A stretch of 64,000 bases of DNA from Microbacterium sp. SLBN-154 (GCF_006715565.1 NZ_VFNL01000001.1:1488001-1552000); one strand, 5' to 3'. Positions 1 to 9,043 are shown, counted from the stretch's first letter. Program-made: numbers and translations. Notes: a model not told the origin generated them from the sequence alone.

Positions 1-377
1 CCGTCGTCGTGTTCCTCCTCGTGCTCCTGCCGTTCGTGGCCTGGTGGAGTCGCGTCTACACGATCACGACGCGAAGGGTCATCGAGCGTTCCGGCATCTT
101 CGCCACACGTCGCCGCGATCTGTCGCATGTGCGGGGCTACACGATCCAGGTGCGTCGAGGCATTCTGCAGCGGATGTGGGGAGCGGGAACCCTCACCCTC
201 TCCAACGGTGCCGACGAGCCGCTCCGGATGAAGAACATCCCCGGCGTCGTCCTCGTGCACGAGGTGCTCGTCGACCAGGTCGAGGTCAACCAGATCCTCG
301 CGCATCGGGATGCGCAGTCCTCGGTGTCGGGGCCGTACCCGCCCGGACCGCCGCCACCTCTGCCGCAGCTCGGCTGA
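1..377 (+). CDS. PH domain-containing membrane protein, C-terminal part
   Basis: The reading frame is open from the window edge, so the start lies outside. The visible part begins with the end of a membrane segment (VFLLVLLPFVAWW) and continues with a short beta-rich domain typical of bacterial PH (bPH2, YdbS-like) proteins: YTITTRRVIERSG, followed by RRRDLSHVRGYTIQVRRG and a GAGTLTLSNG strand. The tail is proline-rich (GPYPPGPPPPLPQLG). The molecular role of these proteins is poorly defined; they are membrane-anchored and may help organise the envelope. It lies directly upstream of purK on the same strand with a 151-bp gap. Family assignment is fairly safe, function is not. Confidence 0.75.
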   Translation, partial: VVVFLLVLLPFVAWWSRVYTITTRRVIERSGIFATRRRDLSHVRGYTIQVRRGILQRMWGAGTLTLSNGADEPLRMKNIPGVVLVHEVLVDQVEVNQILAHRDAQSSVSGPYPPGPPPPLPQLG

Positions 378-528
378 GGCGGTTCGCGCCTGTCGGAGGG
401 ACGGCGACGGGGCGGGAACGGTCGCCTGCGCCGGCCCCGCGTCTGCGTGAACTCGCCGACTGCGCGAAGATGGCCACGGCGCGAAAAGGCCACGGCGCGA
501 AAGAAGCAGTCGAGCGGAAGGATGTCCC

Positions 529-1662
529 ATGGCGTTGCGAGTCGGAGTCGTCGGGGGAGGGCAGCTGGCGCGGATGATGATCGCGCCGGCCGTCGAGCTG
601 GGGGTCGAACTGCGGGTCCTGGCTGAGGACGACGGGATGGCCGCGGCGCTCGCCGCTACCGCGGTCGGCGACTACCGCGACGCCGACACCGTGCTGCGGT
701 TCGCCCGCGACGTCGATGTCGTCACCTTCGACCACGAGCATGTGCCCCAGGACGTCCTCGGCGCCCTCGTCGATGCAGGTGTGGCCGTGCGCCCCGGGCC
801 CCACGCGCTGCAGTTCGCCCAGGACAAGCTGCACATGCGCCGGCGCCTCGCCGAACTCGGCATGCCTCAGCCCGACTGGGCAGCCGTCAGCGATGCCGCC
901 GGGGTCGGGGCCTTTCTCGCCGACCACGGCGGCCGTGCCGTGGTAAAGACTCCGCGGGGTGGATATGACGGCAAGGGCGTGCGCGTGGTGTCGTCTGAGC
1001 ACGACGCCGACGACTGGTTCACAGCCCTCGCCGAAGACGGTCGCGGCGGCGAGCTCCTCATCGAAGAGCTTGTTCCCTTCACGCGCGAACTCGCCCAGCA
1101 GGTCGCTCGCCGCCCGTCGGGCGAGGTACGGGCGTACCCCCTCGTCGAGACGGTCCAGCGCGACGGCGTCTGCGCCGAGGTGCTGGCCCCCGCCCAGCGC
1201 ACCGGTGAACGCGAGCAGCAGGTCACCAGCGAGGTCGCCGTCGGTATCGCAGAGGGGCTGGATGTGTCGGGGATGCTGGCGGTCGAACTCTTCGAGACCA
1301 CCGACCGTGTGCTCGTGAACGAGCTCGCGATGCGCCCCCACAACAGCGGCCACTGGACACAGGACGGCGCGGTGACGAGCCAGTTCGAGCAGCACCTGCG
1401 CGCCGTGCTCGACCTCCCGCTCGGCGACCCCACTCCGAAGGCACCGTGGACCGTCATGATCAACATCCTCGGGGGTCCCGCCGAGGGCGGCCTCACCGAG
1501 CGATTCGGCGACGCGATGGCCCGCCACCCCGAGGCGAAGGTGCACACGTACGGCAAGGCGCCGCGACCCGGCCGCAAGGTGGGGCACGTCAACGTCTCGG
1601 GCGACGACCTCGACGACGTCGCCTACGCCGCGCGGGCGGCCGCGGCGGTGTTCCTGGACTGA
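529..1662 (+). CDS. purK: N5-carboxyaminoimidazole ribonucleotide synthase PurK
   Basis: PurK makes N5-CAIR from AIR, bicarbonate and ATP in de novo purine synthesis; the product is passed to PurE. The 377-aa protein starts with the expected N-terminal motif (VGVVGGGQLARMM), followed by an ATP-grasp domain (KTPRGGYDGKGVRVV, the ELLIEELVPF strand, and NELAMRPHNSGHWT in the metal/nucleotide site). Length is normal for the family. The ATG is preceded by a good ribosome binding site (GGAAGGA, about 7 nt upstream). purE follows 125 bp downstream on the same strand; that gap carries three hairpin repeats and a separate promoter-like element, so the two genes may not be strictly co-transcribed. Confidence 0.95.
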   Translation: MALRVGVVGGGQLARMMIAPAVELGVELRVLAEDDGMAAALAATAVGDYRDADTVLRFARDVDVVTFDHEHVPQDVLGALVDAGVAVRPGPHALQFAQDKLHMRRRLAELGMPQPDWAAVSDAAGVGAFLADHGGRAVVKTPRGGYDGKGVRVVSSEHDADDWFTALAEDGRGGELLIEELVPFTRELAQQVARRPSGEVRAYPLVETVQRDGVCAEVLAPAQRTGEREQQVTSEVAVGIAEGLDVSGMLAVELFETTDRVLVNELAMRPHNSGHWTQDGAVTSQFEQHLRAVLDLPLGDPTPKAPWTVMINILGGPAEGGLTERFGDAMARHPEAKVHTYGKAPRPGRKVGHVNVSGDDLDDVAYAARAAAAVFLD

Positions 1663-1667
1663 GCAGC

Positions 1668-1749
1668 AACGGCGCTTGCGCGCCGACGGCGCCCTCAGGA
1701 ACGGCGCGTGCGCGCCGACGGCACCCTGAGCACCGGCGCTGCGCGCCGT
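1668..1749 (+). repeat. Three tandem hairpin repeats between purK and purE
   Basis: Three near-copies with a spacing of about 32 bp. Each contains the inverted repeat CGGCGC-N3/4-GCGCCG (1670-1685, 1702-1717, 1734-1748), and the first two copies share almost all of their 32 bases. The array lies just after the purK stop and ends 27 bp before the purE promoter-like hexamer. It may act as a terminator or mRNA-end stabiliser, but there is no T-tract. Confidence 0.8.
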
Positions 1750-1775
1750 TGCGGGCTTCTTCCAGTTCGGCGCCC

Positions 1776-1781
1776 TAGCCT
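1776..1781 (+). promoter_or_regulatory. Putative -10 element of purE (leaderless)
   Basis: TAGCCT ends 6 nt before the GTG start at 1788. This TANNNT-N6/7-start pattern places the transcription start at or next to the start codon, the usual arrangement of leaderless actinobacterial genes. No ribosome binding site precedes this GTG, which fits. Confidence 0.5.
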
Positions 1782-1787
1782 TATCGG

Positions 1788-2354
1788 GTGACTGGGTCTT
1801 TCGCGAGCGCTGAATCCGACGCGCGCACCGCTCCGCATCACGACTCCCCGCTGCACGCGGCCTCCGAGCCGCTGGTCGGCGTGGTCATGGGGTCCGACTC
1901 CGACTGGCGGGTCATGAGCGACGCCTCCCAGGTGCTCACCGACTTCGGCATCCCGCACGAGGTCGAGGTCGTCTCGGCCCACCGCACGCCCGACAAGCTC
2001 ATGGCGTACGGGCGCGGGGCGCGGGCCCGCGGCATCCGTGTGATCATCGCCGGCGCCGGCGGCGCCGCGCACCTGCCGGGCATGCTCGCCTCGGTCACCG
2101 CTTTGCCCGTGGTCGGCGTGCCGGTTCAGCTGGCGACCCTCGACGGGCTCGACTCGCTGCTGAGCATCGTCCAGATGCCCGCCGGCATCCCCGTCGCGAC
2201 CGTGTCCATCAACGGGGCCAAGAACGCCGGGCTCCTCGCCATCCGCATCATCGGGGCGGGCGACCCCCGTGTCGCCGAGCAGGTCGAGGCGTACGCCCGT
2301 GACCTCGAGGCGGCGGTGGAGGAGAAGAACCGCCGCTTGAAGGAGTCGCTGTGA
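1788..2354 (+). CDS. purE: N5-carboxyaminoimidazole ribonucleotide mutase PurE
   Basis: Class I PurE rearranges N5-CAIR (from PurK) to CAIR. The 188-aa protein has a non-conserved N-terminal extension of about 30 residues, then the family core: [14 protein letters not shown], the phosphate-binding loop; [15 protein letters not shown] with the catalytic histidine; and [16 protein letters not shown]. The GTG at 1788 is chosen because a -10-like hexamer sits 6 nt upstream and no start with a better ribosome binding site exists before the conserved core. Its stop overlaps the GTG of the next gene (GTGA), so purE is translationally coupled to an LCP cell-wall gene. Confidence 0.93.
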   Translation: MTGSFASAESDARTAPHHDSPLHAASEPLVGVVMGSDSDWRVMSDASQVLTDFGIPHEVEVVSAHRTPDKLMAYGRGARARGIRVIIAGAGGAAHLPGMLASVTALPVVGVPVQLATLDGLDSLLSIVQMPAGIPVATVSINGAKNAGLLAIRIIGAGDPRVAEQVEAYARDLEAAVEEKNRRLKESL

Positions 2355-3802
2355 GCGTGGCGACCCCGCCGCGGACGACCACGCGCGGATCATCCGGTGC
2401 GCGCGGCCGCGTGCTCGAGGAGCGCCCGCTGCGCTTCCCTGACGCCGGCTCGACCGCGATGATGACCACGCGCGGCTGGTGGCTGGTGGGACTCAACTTT
2501 CTGCTCCCGGGCTCGGCGCAGATCGTCGCCGGCAATCGCCGCCTCGGCCGGGTCGGCATCGCCGCGACCCTGGTGTCGTGGCTCCTGGCCGTCGGCGCCG
2601 TCCTCACCTCAGCCTTCGCGCAGACCCTTTTCCTCACCCTCGCGACCAACTGGTTCGTGCTGCTGCTCGTCCAGGGGATCCTCATCGCGTATGCCGCCCT
2701 GTGGATCGTGCTGACGATCGACACGCTGCGGCTGGTCCGGCTGGTCCGCACCGGACGAGCCGCCCGCTTCGGAATCGCCGCGTTCGCCGTCGCCCTGCTC
2801 GTCGTCGCCAGCGGCACCGTCGGCTACGCCGCGCAGGTCACCGGTACGGCGCGCGACACCCTCGGCGCGATCTTCGGTGTGAGTGGCCCTTCCGTTCCCC
2901 CGTCCGACGGGTACTACAACATCCTGCTCCTGGGTGCCGACAGCGGTGAGGGTCGCGATTCGATGCGGTTCGACAGCATCTCGGTCGTCTCGGTGAACGC
3001 CGACTCCGGTGCGACGACCATCACCGGCATCCCGCGCGACATGCCCCACTTCCCCTTCGCGCCGGGGCCCATGCAAGACCGCTATCCCGATGGCCACCAG
3101 GGATTCGCCGACCCCAGCTGCGGGTGGGGGAGCGGGATCAACCAGCTCCGCACCGAGGTCGAGGTCTGCCAGGACGGCAACGCCATTTACCCCGACGCCG
3201 TTGCGAACGGCTCGGCTCCCGGCATCGAGGCGACGAAGGATGCCGCCGAAGGCATACTCGGGATCGAGATCCCGTACTACGTCTTCATCGACATGCACGG
3301 GTTCGCCTCGCTCGTGGACGCCCTCGGCGGCGTCGAGATCGAGGTCGCCGAGCGTCTGCCCAAGGGAGGCGGGCCGGCCTACGAGGGCCAGCCCGCCGAA
3401 GAATGGGCGATCGGGTGGATCGAACCCGGTCTACAGCGCATGGACGGCGACACCGCCCAGTGGTACGCCCGGTCGCGGTACACCACGAGCGACTTCGACC
3501 GGATGCAGCGCCAGCGCATCCTGCAGCAGGCGATCCTCAACCAGTTCACGCCGCAGACGGTGCTGACCCGGTTCCAAGACATCGCCGCCGCCGGCGCCGA
3601 CATCGTCGAGACCGACCTGCCGCAGTCGCTGCTGCCCTACCTCGCCGATCTGGCGCTGAAGGCGCAGGAGCAGCCGGTCACCACGATCGAGCTGATCCCC
3701 GAGTTCGGCATCGACGAGTACGACCCCGACTACGCCTACGTGCAAGAGCTCGTGCGCACCGCGCTGCATCCGCCCACCCCGACACCGACGCCGGAGGGCT
3801 GA
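2351..3802 (+). CDS. LytR-CpsA-Psr (LCP) family cell-wall glycopolymer ligase
   Basis: LCP proteins transfer polyprenyl-linked glycopolymers (teichoic acid, capsule, arabinogalactan) to peptidoglycan on the outer face of the membrane. The 483-aa protein has a cytoplasmic N-terminus, about four membrane helices in residues 35-165, then an extracellular LCP domain: [32 protein letters not shown], and the arginine-rich active-site motif [17 protein letters not shown]. The C-terminus is a short TPTPTPEG tail. It overlaps purE by 4 bp and the downstream glycosyltransferase by 1 bp. In M. tuberculosis the LCP gene Rv3267 lies in a comparable position, so a role in attaching the main rhamnose-containing glycopolymer is plausible. 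Confidence 0.9.
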   Translation: MSVATPPRTTTRGSSGARGRVLEERPLRFPDAGSTAMMTTRGWWLVGLNFLLPGSAQIVAGNRRLGRVGIAATLVSWLLAVGAVLTSAFAQTLFLTLATNWFVLLLVQGILIAYAALWIVLTIDTLRLVRLVRTGRAARFGIAAFAVALLVVASGTVGYAAQVTGTARDTLGAIFGVSGPSVPPSDGYYNILLLGADSGEGRDSMRFDSISVVSVNADSGATTITGIPRDMPHFPFAPGPMQDRYPDGHQGFADPSCGWGSGINQLRTEVEVCQDGNAIYPDAVANGSAPGIEATKDAAEGILGIEIPYYVFIDMHGFASLVDALGGVEIEVAERLPKGGGPAYEGQPAEEWAIGWIEPGLQRMDGDTAQWYARSRYTTSDFDRMQRQRILQQAILNQFTPQTVLTRFQDIAAAGADIVETDLPQSLLPYLADLALKAQEQPVTTIELIPEFGIDEYDPDYAYVQELVRTALHPPTPTPTPEG

Positions 3803-4935
3803 TGACCGCCACGCTCCGAGTCATGCTCGACCAGGTCGCGGTGCCGACCGACAACGACCTCGCCGAGGCATCCCGCGAACTCGCCCGCGCGCTCGTCGCC
3901 GGGGCTCCCTCGGGAACCGACGTCGAAGCGATCGTGCCGGCCCAGACGGATGCCACGGCGCTGCGTGCCGCCGTGCCCGGCCTTGCGGGGGTGCATCCTG
4001 CGGCGCTGCCGCGCCGCGAGCTGTCGGTGGCCGTGCAGCTGGGCGCGCCCACGGGCATCGGCGCGGGCATGATCCATTCACCGACGCTGCTCGCGCCGCT
4101 CGTGCGCCACGACCGGGTGCACAACCACGATCAGACGGTCGTCACCGTCTGGGACAGCCGGGCCTGGGATGCGCCGGGCGAGCTGCCTCGCGGTGCGCTG
4201 TCGTTCCAGCGGGCGATGATCAAGCGCGCCGCGAAGCACGCCGACGCCGTCGTCGTGCCGACCCATGCGCTCGCACGAAGGATCGCGGGAGTCGTGAACC
4301 TGGGGGAGCGGATCCGCGTCATTCCCGGCGCGGCGCCGCTCGGCTTCGCCGTGCCGAACGACGAGGTCGGCCGGCGGCGCGAACTCGACCTGCCCGAAGG
4401 ATTCGTGCTGCTCGCCGGCTCGGCGTCACGGAGCTCGGACGGGCTCGCCGTCGGGCTGGCCGCGGTCGCACGATCGGGCGTGGACCTCCCTGTCGTGGTG
4501 ATCGACGCGCCGGAGGGGGAGGAGCCAGCGATCGCCGATCTCGCCGAGGCGGCAGGGCTCCCCGAACGACGCCTTCACGTGCGCGGAGCGCTGGAGGCCT
4601 GGAACCGCGCCGCAGTCTTCGGTGCAGCGCTGGCGTTCCTCGCGCCGTCGCGGCGCGAGGCGTTTCCCTGGCGCGTCGTGGACGCGCTGACCCTCGGCGT
4701 GCCGGTGCTCGCCGCGGCATCCGATTCGCACACGGAGGTGGTCTCCGACGGCGGTCGGCTCGTCGACGAAGCGGACGACGCCGTTCTCGGCGACGCCCTC
4801 GGCGCCACCCTGGCGGAGACGCTCGGGTCGGTGTCGGCCGCCGAGCGGCTGGGCGTGCTCGCGGCAGACCGCGGACGGGCGTTCTCCTGGGCGGAAGCGG
4901 CCGACAAGGTGTGGCACCTGCACGCCGACCTCTGA
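3802..4935 (+). CDS. GT4-type glycosyltransferase
   Basis: A 377-aa protein starting at the ATG that overlaps the LCP stop by one base (TGATG). The C-terminal half has GT-B/GT4 features: a VIPGAAPLGFAVP hinge, a donor-site segment AFLAPSRREAFPWRVVDALTLGVPVLAAA with the E of the EX7E region, and a nucleotide-binding fold. The N-terminal acceptor half is divergent and contains HSPTLLAPL and VVVPTHALARRI, typical of mannosyl- or rhamnosyltransferases of this fold. Donor and acceptor cannot be told from sequence. Operon position after the LCP ligase suggests wall-polymer assembly. Confidence 0.85.
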   Translation: MTATLRVMLDQVAVPTDNDLAEASRELARALVAGAPSGTDVEAIVPAQTDATALRAAVPGLAGVHPAALPRRELSVAVQLGAPTGIGAGMIHSPTLLAPLVRHDRVHNHDQTVVTVWDSRAWDAPGELPRGALSFQRAMIKRAAKHADAVVVPTHALARRIAGVVNLGERIRVIPGAAPLGFAVPNDEVGRRRELDLPEGFVLLAGSASRSSDGLAVGLAAVARSGVDLPVVVIDAPEGEEPAIADLAEAAGLPERRLHVRGALEAWNRAAVFGAALAFLAPSRREAFPWRVVDALTLGVPVLAAASDSHTEVVSDGGRLVDEADDAVLGDALGATLAETLGSVSAAERLGVLAADRGRAFSWAEAADKVWHLHADL

Positions 4936-4960
4936 GTGGCGCGCGGTGAGGTGGCCTGCG

Positions 4961-6361
4961 TTATCGGGTCCGCAGGCTCTCCTCGCGAACTTCCGCGCGA
5001 ATCGTGTCAACGATGCGCTGTGAAGCGCCGGGCTCGCCGAACAGTCTCTCGACGTTGGCGCGCTGCGTCGGGGCGAGTGGATCGTCCCGTCCATTCAGCG
5101 CCTCAGCGGCCGCCCGTGCGCCAGCCACGTCGGACACGCGGTGCACGCCAGTCACGATCACCTCGCCGATGGCATTGAACGGGACGTGATCGGCGCGTTC
5201 AAAAAAAATCGTCGGCACGGTCAGCACTTGCGATTCTGTAATCATGCTGGGACCGTCGGTGACAAGAAGATCCGCCGCTGCCAGCAACGGGGCATACGGC
5301 TCGAGAGTGTAGGCAGTGTTCGGGAGTGCCTCCCACGCTTCGAGCCACGCTTCGAACTCGGCATCTGTGATTGGGCTGCCGGGCTGGCGGATAGTGCCCC
5401 GAAGTTGCGGGTGATGGGTGAACACAAAGTCCGTCGCGGACTCCTCGGCCGCCCACGCGAGCATTTCGTCCCGCATCTGGGGGAACATGCCGAAGTCGTT
5501 CCAGCCTTTAAGGATCGAGTGGTGCGCCGACCACAGAATCCGGCGGTGCCGTGTCCGCTCGTTGTGCAATGGCCACGACGGCACCGCCCCGCGAACAGCG
5601 TCCGCCTTGGGGTGCCCGACAGCGCGGAATTGGCGGCCACCAGTGAGTGTGTCGTGGCGCGCGATATCGAGGGCATCGTCGTTTGTGCAGAAGACCAGCC
5701 ACGCTGCACGGTGCAGTCGTTGATCCACGGCGCTGTTGACAGGCGGATAGTCCCACGGAACGTTGTGCGTGGGATTCATCGTCTCGTAGGGAATGAGCGC
5801 GAGCCGCGTCCACGTGAGTTGGTCAGCTGAAAACGCAGGATCAACGTCGGCGTCCCATTGGCTCTGTCGGAACACGACGTCTGGGTCGAGCGCGAGGAGC
5901 ATTTCTTCCGCCGACTCGTCGTCGCGCAGGCGAAGATGTGGGACGCGACGTTCGTCGAGGAACCGATGGACGCGTCCTTCGCTGCCCGGTGTCGACGCGC
6001 CAGCGTAATGGTGCGGGATGCTCACGACGACGGGATCGAAGTCGGAGGCGGTACGCATGGTGCCGATCACTTCGCCGATCGAATCCCATGCATCCACGTT
6101 GTGAACCAGAAAGACGACGCGAATGTGGTCGCGTTGCAGTGTGCCACGGCGCGCTGCTCGGCCGGCGAGGCGCTGCACCCGTTCGATCTCGCTGAGCAGA
6201 CGCGCGAACTCCCCGCGGGCGCGTTCAGTCTCGTGGTGCAGAGCCTCCGTCGCGGCACGCAATTGGGCGACCTCTTCGCGGATAGCGACCACACCGTCGC
6301 TCATGTTACGGATGCGGGCGACGAAGTTTCGGGCCTTCGACGCAGGATTCCAAGAACTCAT
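4961..6361 (-). CDS. CDP-glycerol glycerophosphotransferase-like (TagB/TagF family) protein
   Basis: A 466-aa protein. Residues about 20-70 form a predicted coiled coil (IREEVAQLRAATEAL, ERARGEFARLLSEIERVQ). The rest resembles the GT-B glycerophosphotransferases that build teichoic acids: VVFLVHNVDAWDS, AVGHPKADAVRG, RRILWSAHHS, FVFTHHPQLRG, and LLVTDGPSMITESQVLTVPTIFF. The last two resemble the HP and DxSS/E motifs of TagF. It is transcribed away from the upstream cluster and sits next to an ABC exporter on the same strand. A -10-like GATAAT at 6375-6370 lies 8 nt before the ATG. The gene contains a run of eight A (5201-5208) that encodes the unusual pair TTT TTT. Confidence 0.75.
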   Translation of the reverse strand: MSSWNPASKARNFVARIRNMSDGVVAIREEVAQLRAATEALHHETERARGEFARLLSEIERVQRLAGRAARRGTLQRDHIRVVFLVHNVDAWDSIGEVIGTMRTASDFDPVVVSIPHHYAGASTPGSEGRVHRFLDERRVPHLRLRDDESAEEMLLALDPDVVFRQSQWDADVDPAFSADQLTWTRLALIPYETMNPTHNVPWDYPPVNSAVDQRLHRAAWLVFCTNDDALDIARHDTLTGGRQFRAVGHPKADAVRGAVPSWPLHNERTRHRRILWSAHHSILKGWNDFGMFPQMRDEMLAWAAEESATDFVFTHHPQLRGTIRQPGSPITDAEFEAWLEAWEALPNTAYTLEPYAPLLAAADLLVTDGPSMITESQVLTVPTIFFERADHVPFNAIGEVIVTGVHRVSDVAGARAAAEALNGRDDPLAPTQRANVERLFGEPGASQRIVDTIRAEVREESLRTR

Positions 6362-6369
6362 CCCCCGAC

Positions 6370-6375
6370 ATTATC
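6370..6375 (-). promoter_or_regulatory. Putative -10 element of the TagF-like gene
   Basis: On the minus strand GATAAT is followed by 8 nt and then the ATG at 6361. The spacing fits a leaderless or nearly leaderless transcript, although the GGGGG just before the ATG could also bind the ribosome. Confidence 0.4.
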
Positions 6376-6416
6376 GACCGCGGGGAGGGCACCGGCGATC
6401 GCGGCCCGGTATGTAG

Positions 6417-7163
6417 TCAGCTGCGCATGAGCGCGACGGCTTCCTTGCTGGGACCGTCGAAAGCGACCTTGCCTCCCTGCAGCAGGATGCCGCGCTCGCA
6501 CAGGTTCGATACCATGTCGAGGTCGTGGCTCACGACGACAAGGGTCTTGCCGTGCGCATGCAGCTCGCGGATGCGGGCGAGGCACTTCTTCTGAAAGGGC
6601 TCGTCGCCGACGGAGAGGATCTCATCGATCAGCAGGACGTCGACCTCCGTGTGGATCGCGACCGAGAACGCCAGACGAAGGAACATGCCCGAGGAGTAGT
6701 GCTTCACCTCGGTGTCGATGAACTGCTCGATCTCGCTGAAGGCGACAATGTCGTCGAACTGATCTTCGGTCTCTTTCTTCGTCATGCCAAGGATCGCCGC
6801 GTTGAGGTAGATGTTCTCGCGGCCGGAAAGATCGGGATGGAAGCCTGCGCCGACCTCGATCAGCCCGGCGACTCGGCCGCGGGTGAGCACTCGGCCCCGG
6901 TCGGGACGGAGCACACCTGAGATCATCTTGAGAGTCGTTGACTTGCCCGACCCGTTGAAGCCGAGCAGAGCGACGGACTCGCCTGGCTGCACCGTGAAGC
7001 TCACGCCGTCCAGGGCGTGGAAGTCCGTCGTCAGCTGCTTGCGCCGCACCGCCGCCAGCACCGTTTCCTTGATCGAGTGCGTGTGGCGCAGCTTGAAATC
7101 TTTGTGGACCTGGTCGAGGACGATGCTCGGGGTCACCGCGGTCTGATCAGAGATCCTGGGCAA
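6417..7163 (-). CDS. Polysaccharide/teichoic acid ABC exporter, ATP-binding protein (Wzt/TagH-type)
   Basis: A 248-aa ATPase that would power export of a lipid-linked polymer with the permease encoded just upstream. Walker A is LLGFNGSGKSTTLKM, the signature is KHYSSGMFLRLAF, and Walker B is VDVLLIDEILSVGDEPFQKKC, the DE-x-LSVGD-x-x-FQ form characteristic of the Wzt/TagH/KpsT group; the switch histidine is in VVSHDLDM. It lacks the C-terminal carbohydrate-binding domain found in some Wzt proteins. The start is a TTG at 7163 with GGAGGG 5 nt upstream, inside the permease 3' end (17-bp overlap), so the two genes are coupled. Confidence 0.92.
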   Translation of the reverse strand: MPRISDQTAVTPSIVLDQVHKDFKLRHTHSIKETVLAAVRRKQLTTDFHALDGVSFTVQPGESVALLGFNGSGKSTTLKMISGVLRPDRGRVLTRGRVAGLIEVGAGFHPDLSGRENIYLNAAILGMTKKETEDQFDDIVAFSEIEQFIDTEVKHYSSGMFLRLAFSVAIHTEVDVLLIDEILSVGDEPFQKKCLARIRELHAHGKTLVVVSHDLDMVSNLCERGILLQGGKVAFDGPSKEAVALMRS

Positions 7164-8013
7164 AGCGACCCTCCAGGCGACGAAACACGGACTGGCCGAT
7201 GACGAGGAAAGCCAGCGACACGGCCAGAGCGATCACCGTATACATCCCCAGCTCGGGAATGAGGATCGCGTCGCTTGGATCGAGAGGGAACCAGATCCCG
7301 TAGTGGAAAAGCTCGACCGCGATGGTGATCGGGTTGAGTCGGTAGGCGACGAAAAGCCAATCAGGTAGCGCCTCGGCGACCATCTGCCACTGGTACATCA
7401 CTGGTGACGCCCAGACGGCGCACATCACGATGATTTCGACGAAGCTCTGCGCATCGCGGAACGTGACGTTGACCGCGCCGAACAGCAGGCCGAGTCCAGT
7501 CGCGAGAACCGCCACGATGATGAGTCCCAGCAGGATCGCCCCGATCTGCAGCGCAGTGGGCGCCCAGCCGAAAAACAACGCGATCACGATGACCACGAGG
7601 ATCTGGGGAAGTGTGTTGACCGCGGCGATCATCATGCTCGCGACCGGGAACATCTCGCGAGGCAGGTAGATCTTCTTAATGAGCGCAGCGTTGTCGACCA
7701 GTGAGCGGGTGCCGTTCGAGAACGCCTCATTGAAGAAGGTCACGACCGTGATGCCAGCCAAGAGGTAGATCGGGAAGTAGTCGACTCGATCGTTCAGACC
7801 GAGGAAGACGCCGATCGCGATGTAGAAGACGAAGAACTGGACGAGGGGCTTGACGTAGGACCACAGCCAGCCGAGGACCGATCCGCGGTAGCGGATCTGA
7901 ACTTCTTTCCGAACGATCAGCGAGAGCAGGTGGCGGCGGCCGAAGACGTCCAGTAGGCCGCGGCTGCTCCCTGGCTCTGTGAGCAGGTCGACGTCGCTCG
8001 TTTCGCGGCGCAT
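7147..8013 (-). CDS. Polysaccharide/teichoic acid ABC exporter, permease (Wzm/TagG-type)
   Basis: A 288-aa ABC-2 type permease. After a cytoplasmic N-terminus with RRHLLSLIVRKEVQIRYRG, the signature of this group, there are six predicted membrane helices (for example LVQFFVFYIAIGVFL, PIYLLAGITVVTFF and LPQILVVIVIALFFG) and the loop IYLPREMFPVASMM. It forms the membrane channel for the ATPase gene that overlaps its 3' end. A strong ribosome binding site (GAGGGAG) precedes the ATG. This is the first of two such exporters in the window; the second (30972-32518) is clearly different in sequence. Confidence 0.92.
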   Translation of the reverse strand: MRRETSDVDLLTEPGSSRGLLDVFGRRHLLSLIVRKEVQIRYRGSVLGWLWSYVKPLVQFFVFYIAIGVFLGLNDRVDYFPIYLLAGITVVTFFNEAFSNGTRSLVDNAALIKKIYLPREMFPVASMMIAAVNTLPQILVVIVIALFFGWAPTALQIGAILLGLIIVAVLATGLGLLFGAVNVTFRDAQSFVEIIVMCAVWASPVMYQWQMVAEALPDWLFVAYRLNPITIAVELFHYGIWFPLDPSDAILIPELGMYTVIALAVSLAFLVIGQSVFRRLEGRFAQDL

Positions 8014-8100
8014 AGGCTCCCTCTGGGCCGTCGGGTTCTGCCGGTCAGGGCAGAGTCATTCTATTCGTGCGAACCCCGCACGCCGGGGCGGACGCGAGGA

Positions 8101-9009
8101 CTACGCCGTCGCAGCGGGGACAACCCGCTCGGGTTGGGGGTTGAAGCGGATCGCCGCAAGCAGCCGGCCGGTGATGCGGCGGCGCAGGCGCCATGGAACA
8201 CGACCGCGGCGCATGAGGATCTGCACGCGCGCGAAGAAGCGCACGTACGACAGAAGCGACTCGTGGTGGAGGTGGTACGACGCCTCATTGCGAGCGCCGT
8301 ACGCGAACTTCCAGACGGTCTGGTCGTCCACCTTCGAGAAATCGCCCGAGATATTGGAAGGAGTGTCGTGCATCACCTTGCTGTCGAGAACGCAGACACC
8401 GGGACCGATGCCGACACTGGCCATGCGCGCGTACGCGGCGTCGTCGAACCAGATGAAGTACTCCCGGAGCGGTAGGCCGATCCGCTCGACGGTCTCGCGC
8501 GTGTAGAGCGCGGAGACGAACGAACACGTTTGCACGAGGAACGCCCGCTGGCCCTGGACCCACAGTCGGGCCCACTTCCAATCGGGTGCCGCGATGTTCA
8601 TCTCAGCGAGCTCGTTGTGATCGAAGTACACCAGCGAGCACGCGAACGGGACGCCGCCGGGCATTGCCGCCATGGCAGCGGTGTGGCCGTCGACGAGATG
8701 CTCGAGAGACTCGGGCTCGGGGTAGCAGTCGTCGTCCATCAGCCAGAAGTAGTCGGCACCCAGCTCGTACGCTCGCTTCATTCCGGTGGCGAAGCCGCCG
8801 GCACCGCCGGTGTTCTCCTCGAGGCGCGTGATGTCGAGCGCGGGATCGTCCTGCGCCGCGAGAAACTCCTTGGTCCCGTCGGTCGACGCGTTGTCGACGA
8901 GCACGATCCACTCGGGTGGCGTCGTCTGCGCTCGGAGCTTGGCGAGGACGGTCTTGAGCTTTTCGAGTCGGTTGTAGGTCACGACCACTGCGGCGACGCG
9001 CTGGGACAA
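8101..9009 (-). CDS. GT2 family glycosyltransferase, galactofuranosyltransferase-like
   Basis: A 302-aa GT-A fold enzyme. VAAVVVTYNRLEKLKTVL begins the nucleotide-binding fold, LVDNASTDGTKEFL follows, and the metal-binding acidic motif is WLMDDDCYPEP. ENTGGAGGFATGMKRAY and FIWFDDAAYARM with a following H are typical of the GlfT2/rhamnosyl group, in which UDP-galactofuranose or dTDP-rhamnose is the donor. The TTG at 9009 is chosen because AGAGG lies 8 nt upstream and the conserved fold starts right after it. The protein encoded at 32593-33597 has the same motif set, so the two may act in related pathways. UDP-galactopyranose mutase in the same island makes galactofuranose a good candidate donor. 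Confidence 0.82.
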   Translation of the reverse strand: MSQRVAAVVVTYNRLEKLKTVLAKLRAQTTPPEWIVLVDNASTDGTKEFLAAQDDPALDITRLEENTGGAGGFATGMKRAYELGADYFWLMDDDCYPEPESLEHLVDGHTAAMAAMPGGVPFACSLVYFDHNELAEMNIAAPDWKWARLWVQGQRAFLVQTCSFVSALYTRETVERIGLPLREYFIWFDDAAYARMASVGIGPGVCVLDSKVMHDTPSNISGDFSKVDDQTVWKFAYGARNEASYHLHHESLLSYVRFFARVQILMRRGRVPWRLRRRITGRLLAAIRFNPQPERVVPAATA

Positions 9010-9043
9010 CGTGGGAGCCTCTCTTGAGAGTGGAACGGGCGCG

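Noticed and set aside
286..1587. Long minus-strand reading frame over purK
   Set aside because: It has low-complexity His/Arg/Gly composition and no recognisable motif, and it lies antisense to a well-supported gene. Long antisense frames are expected in very GC-rich DNA.
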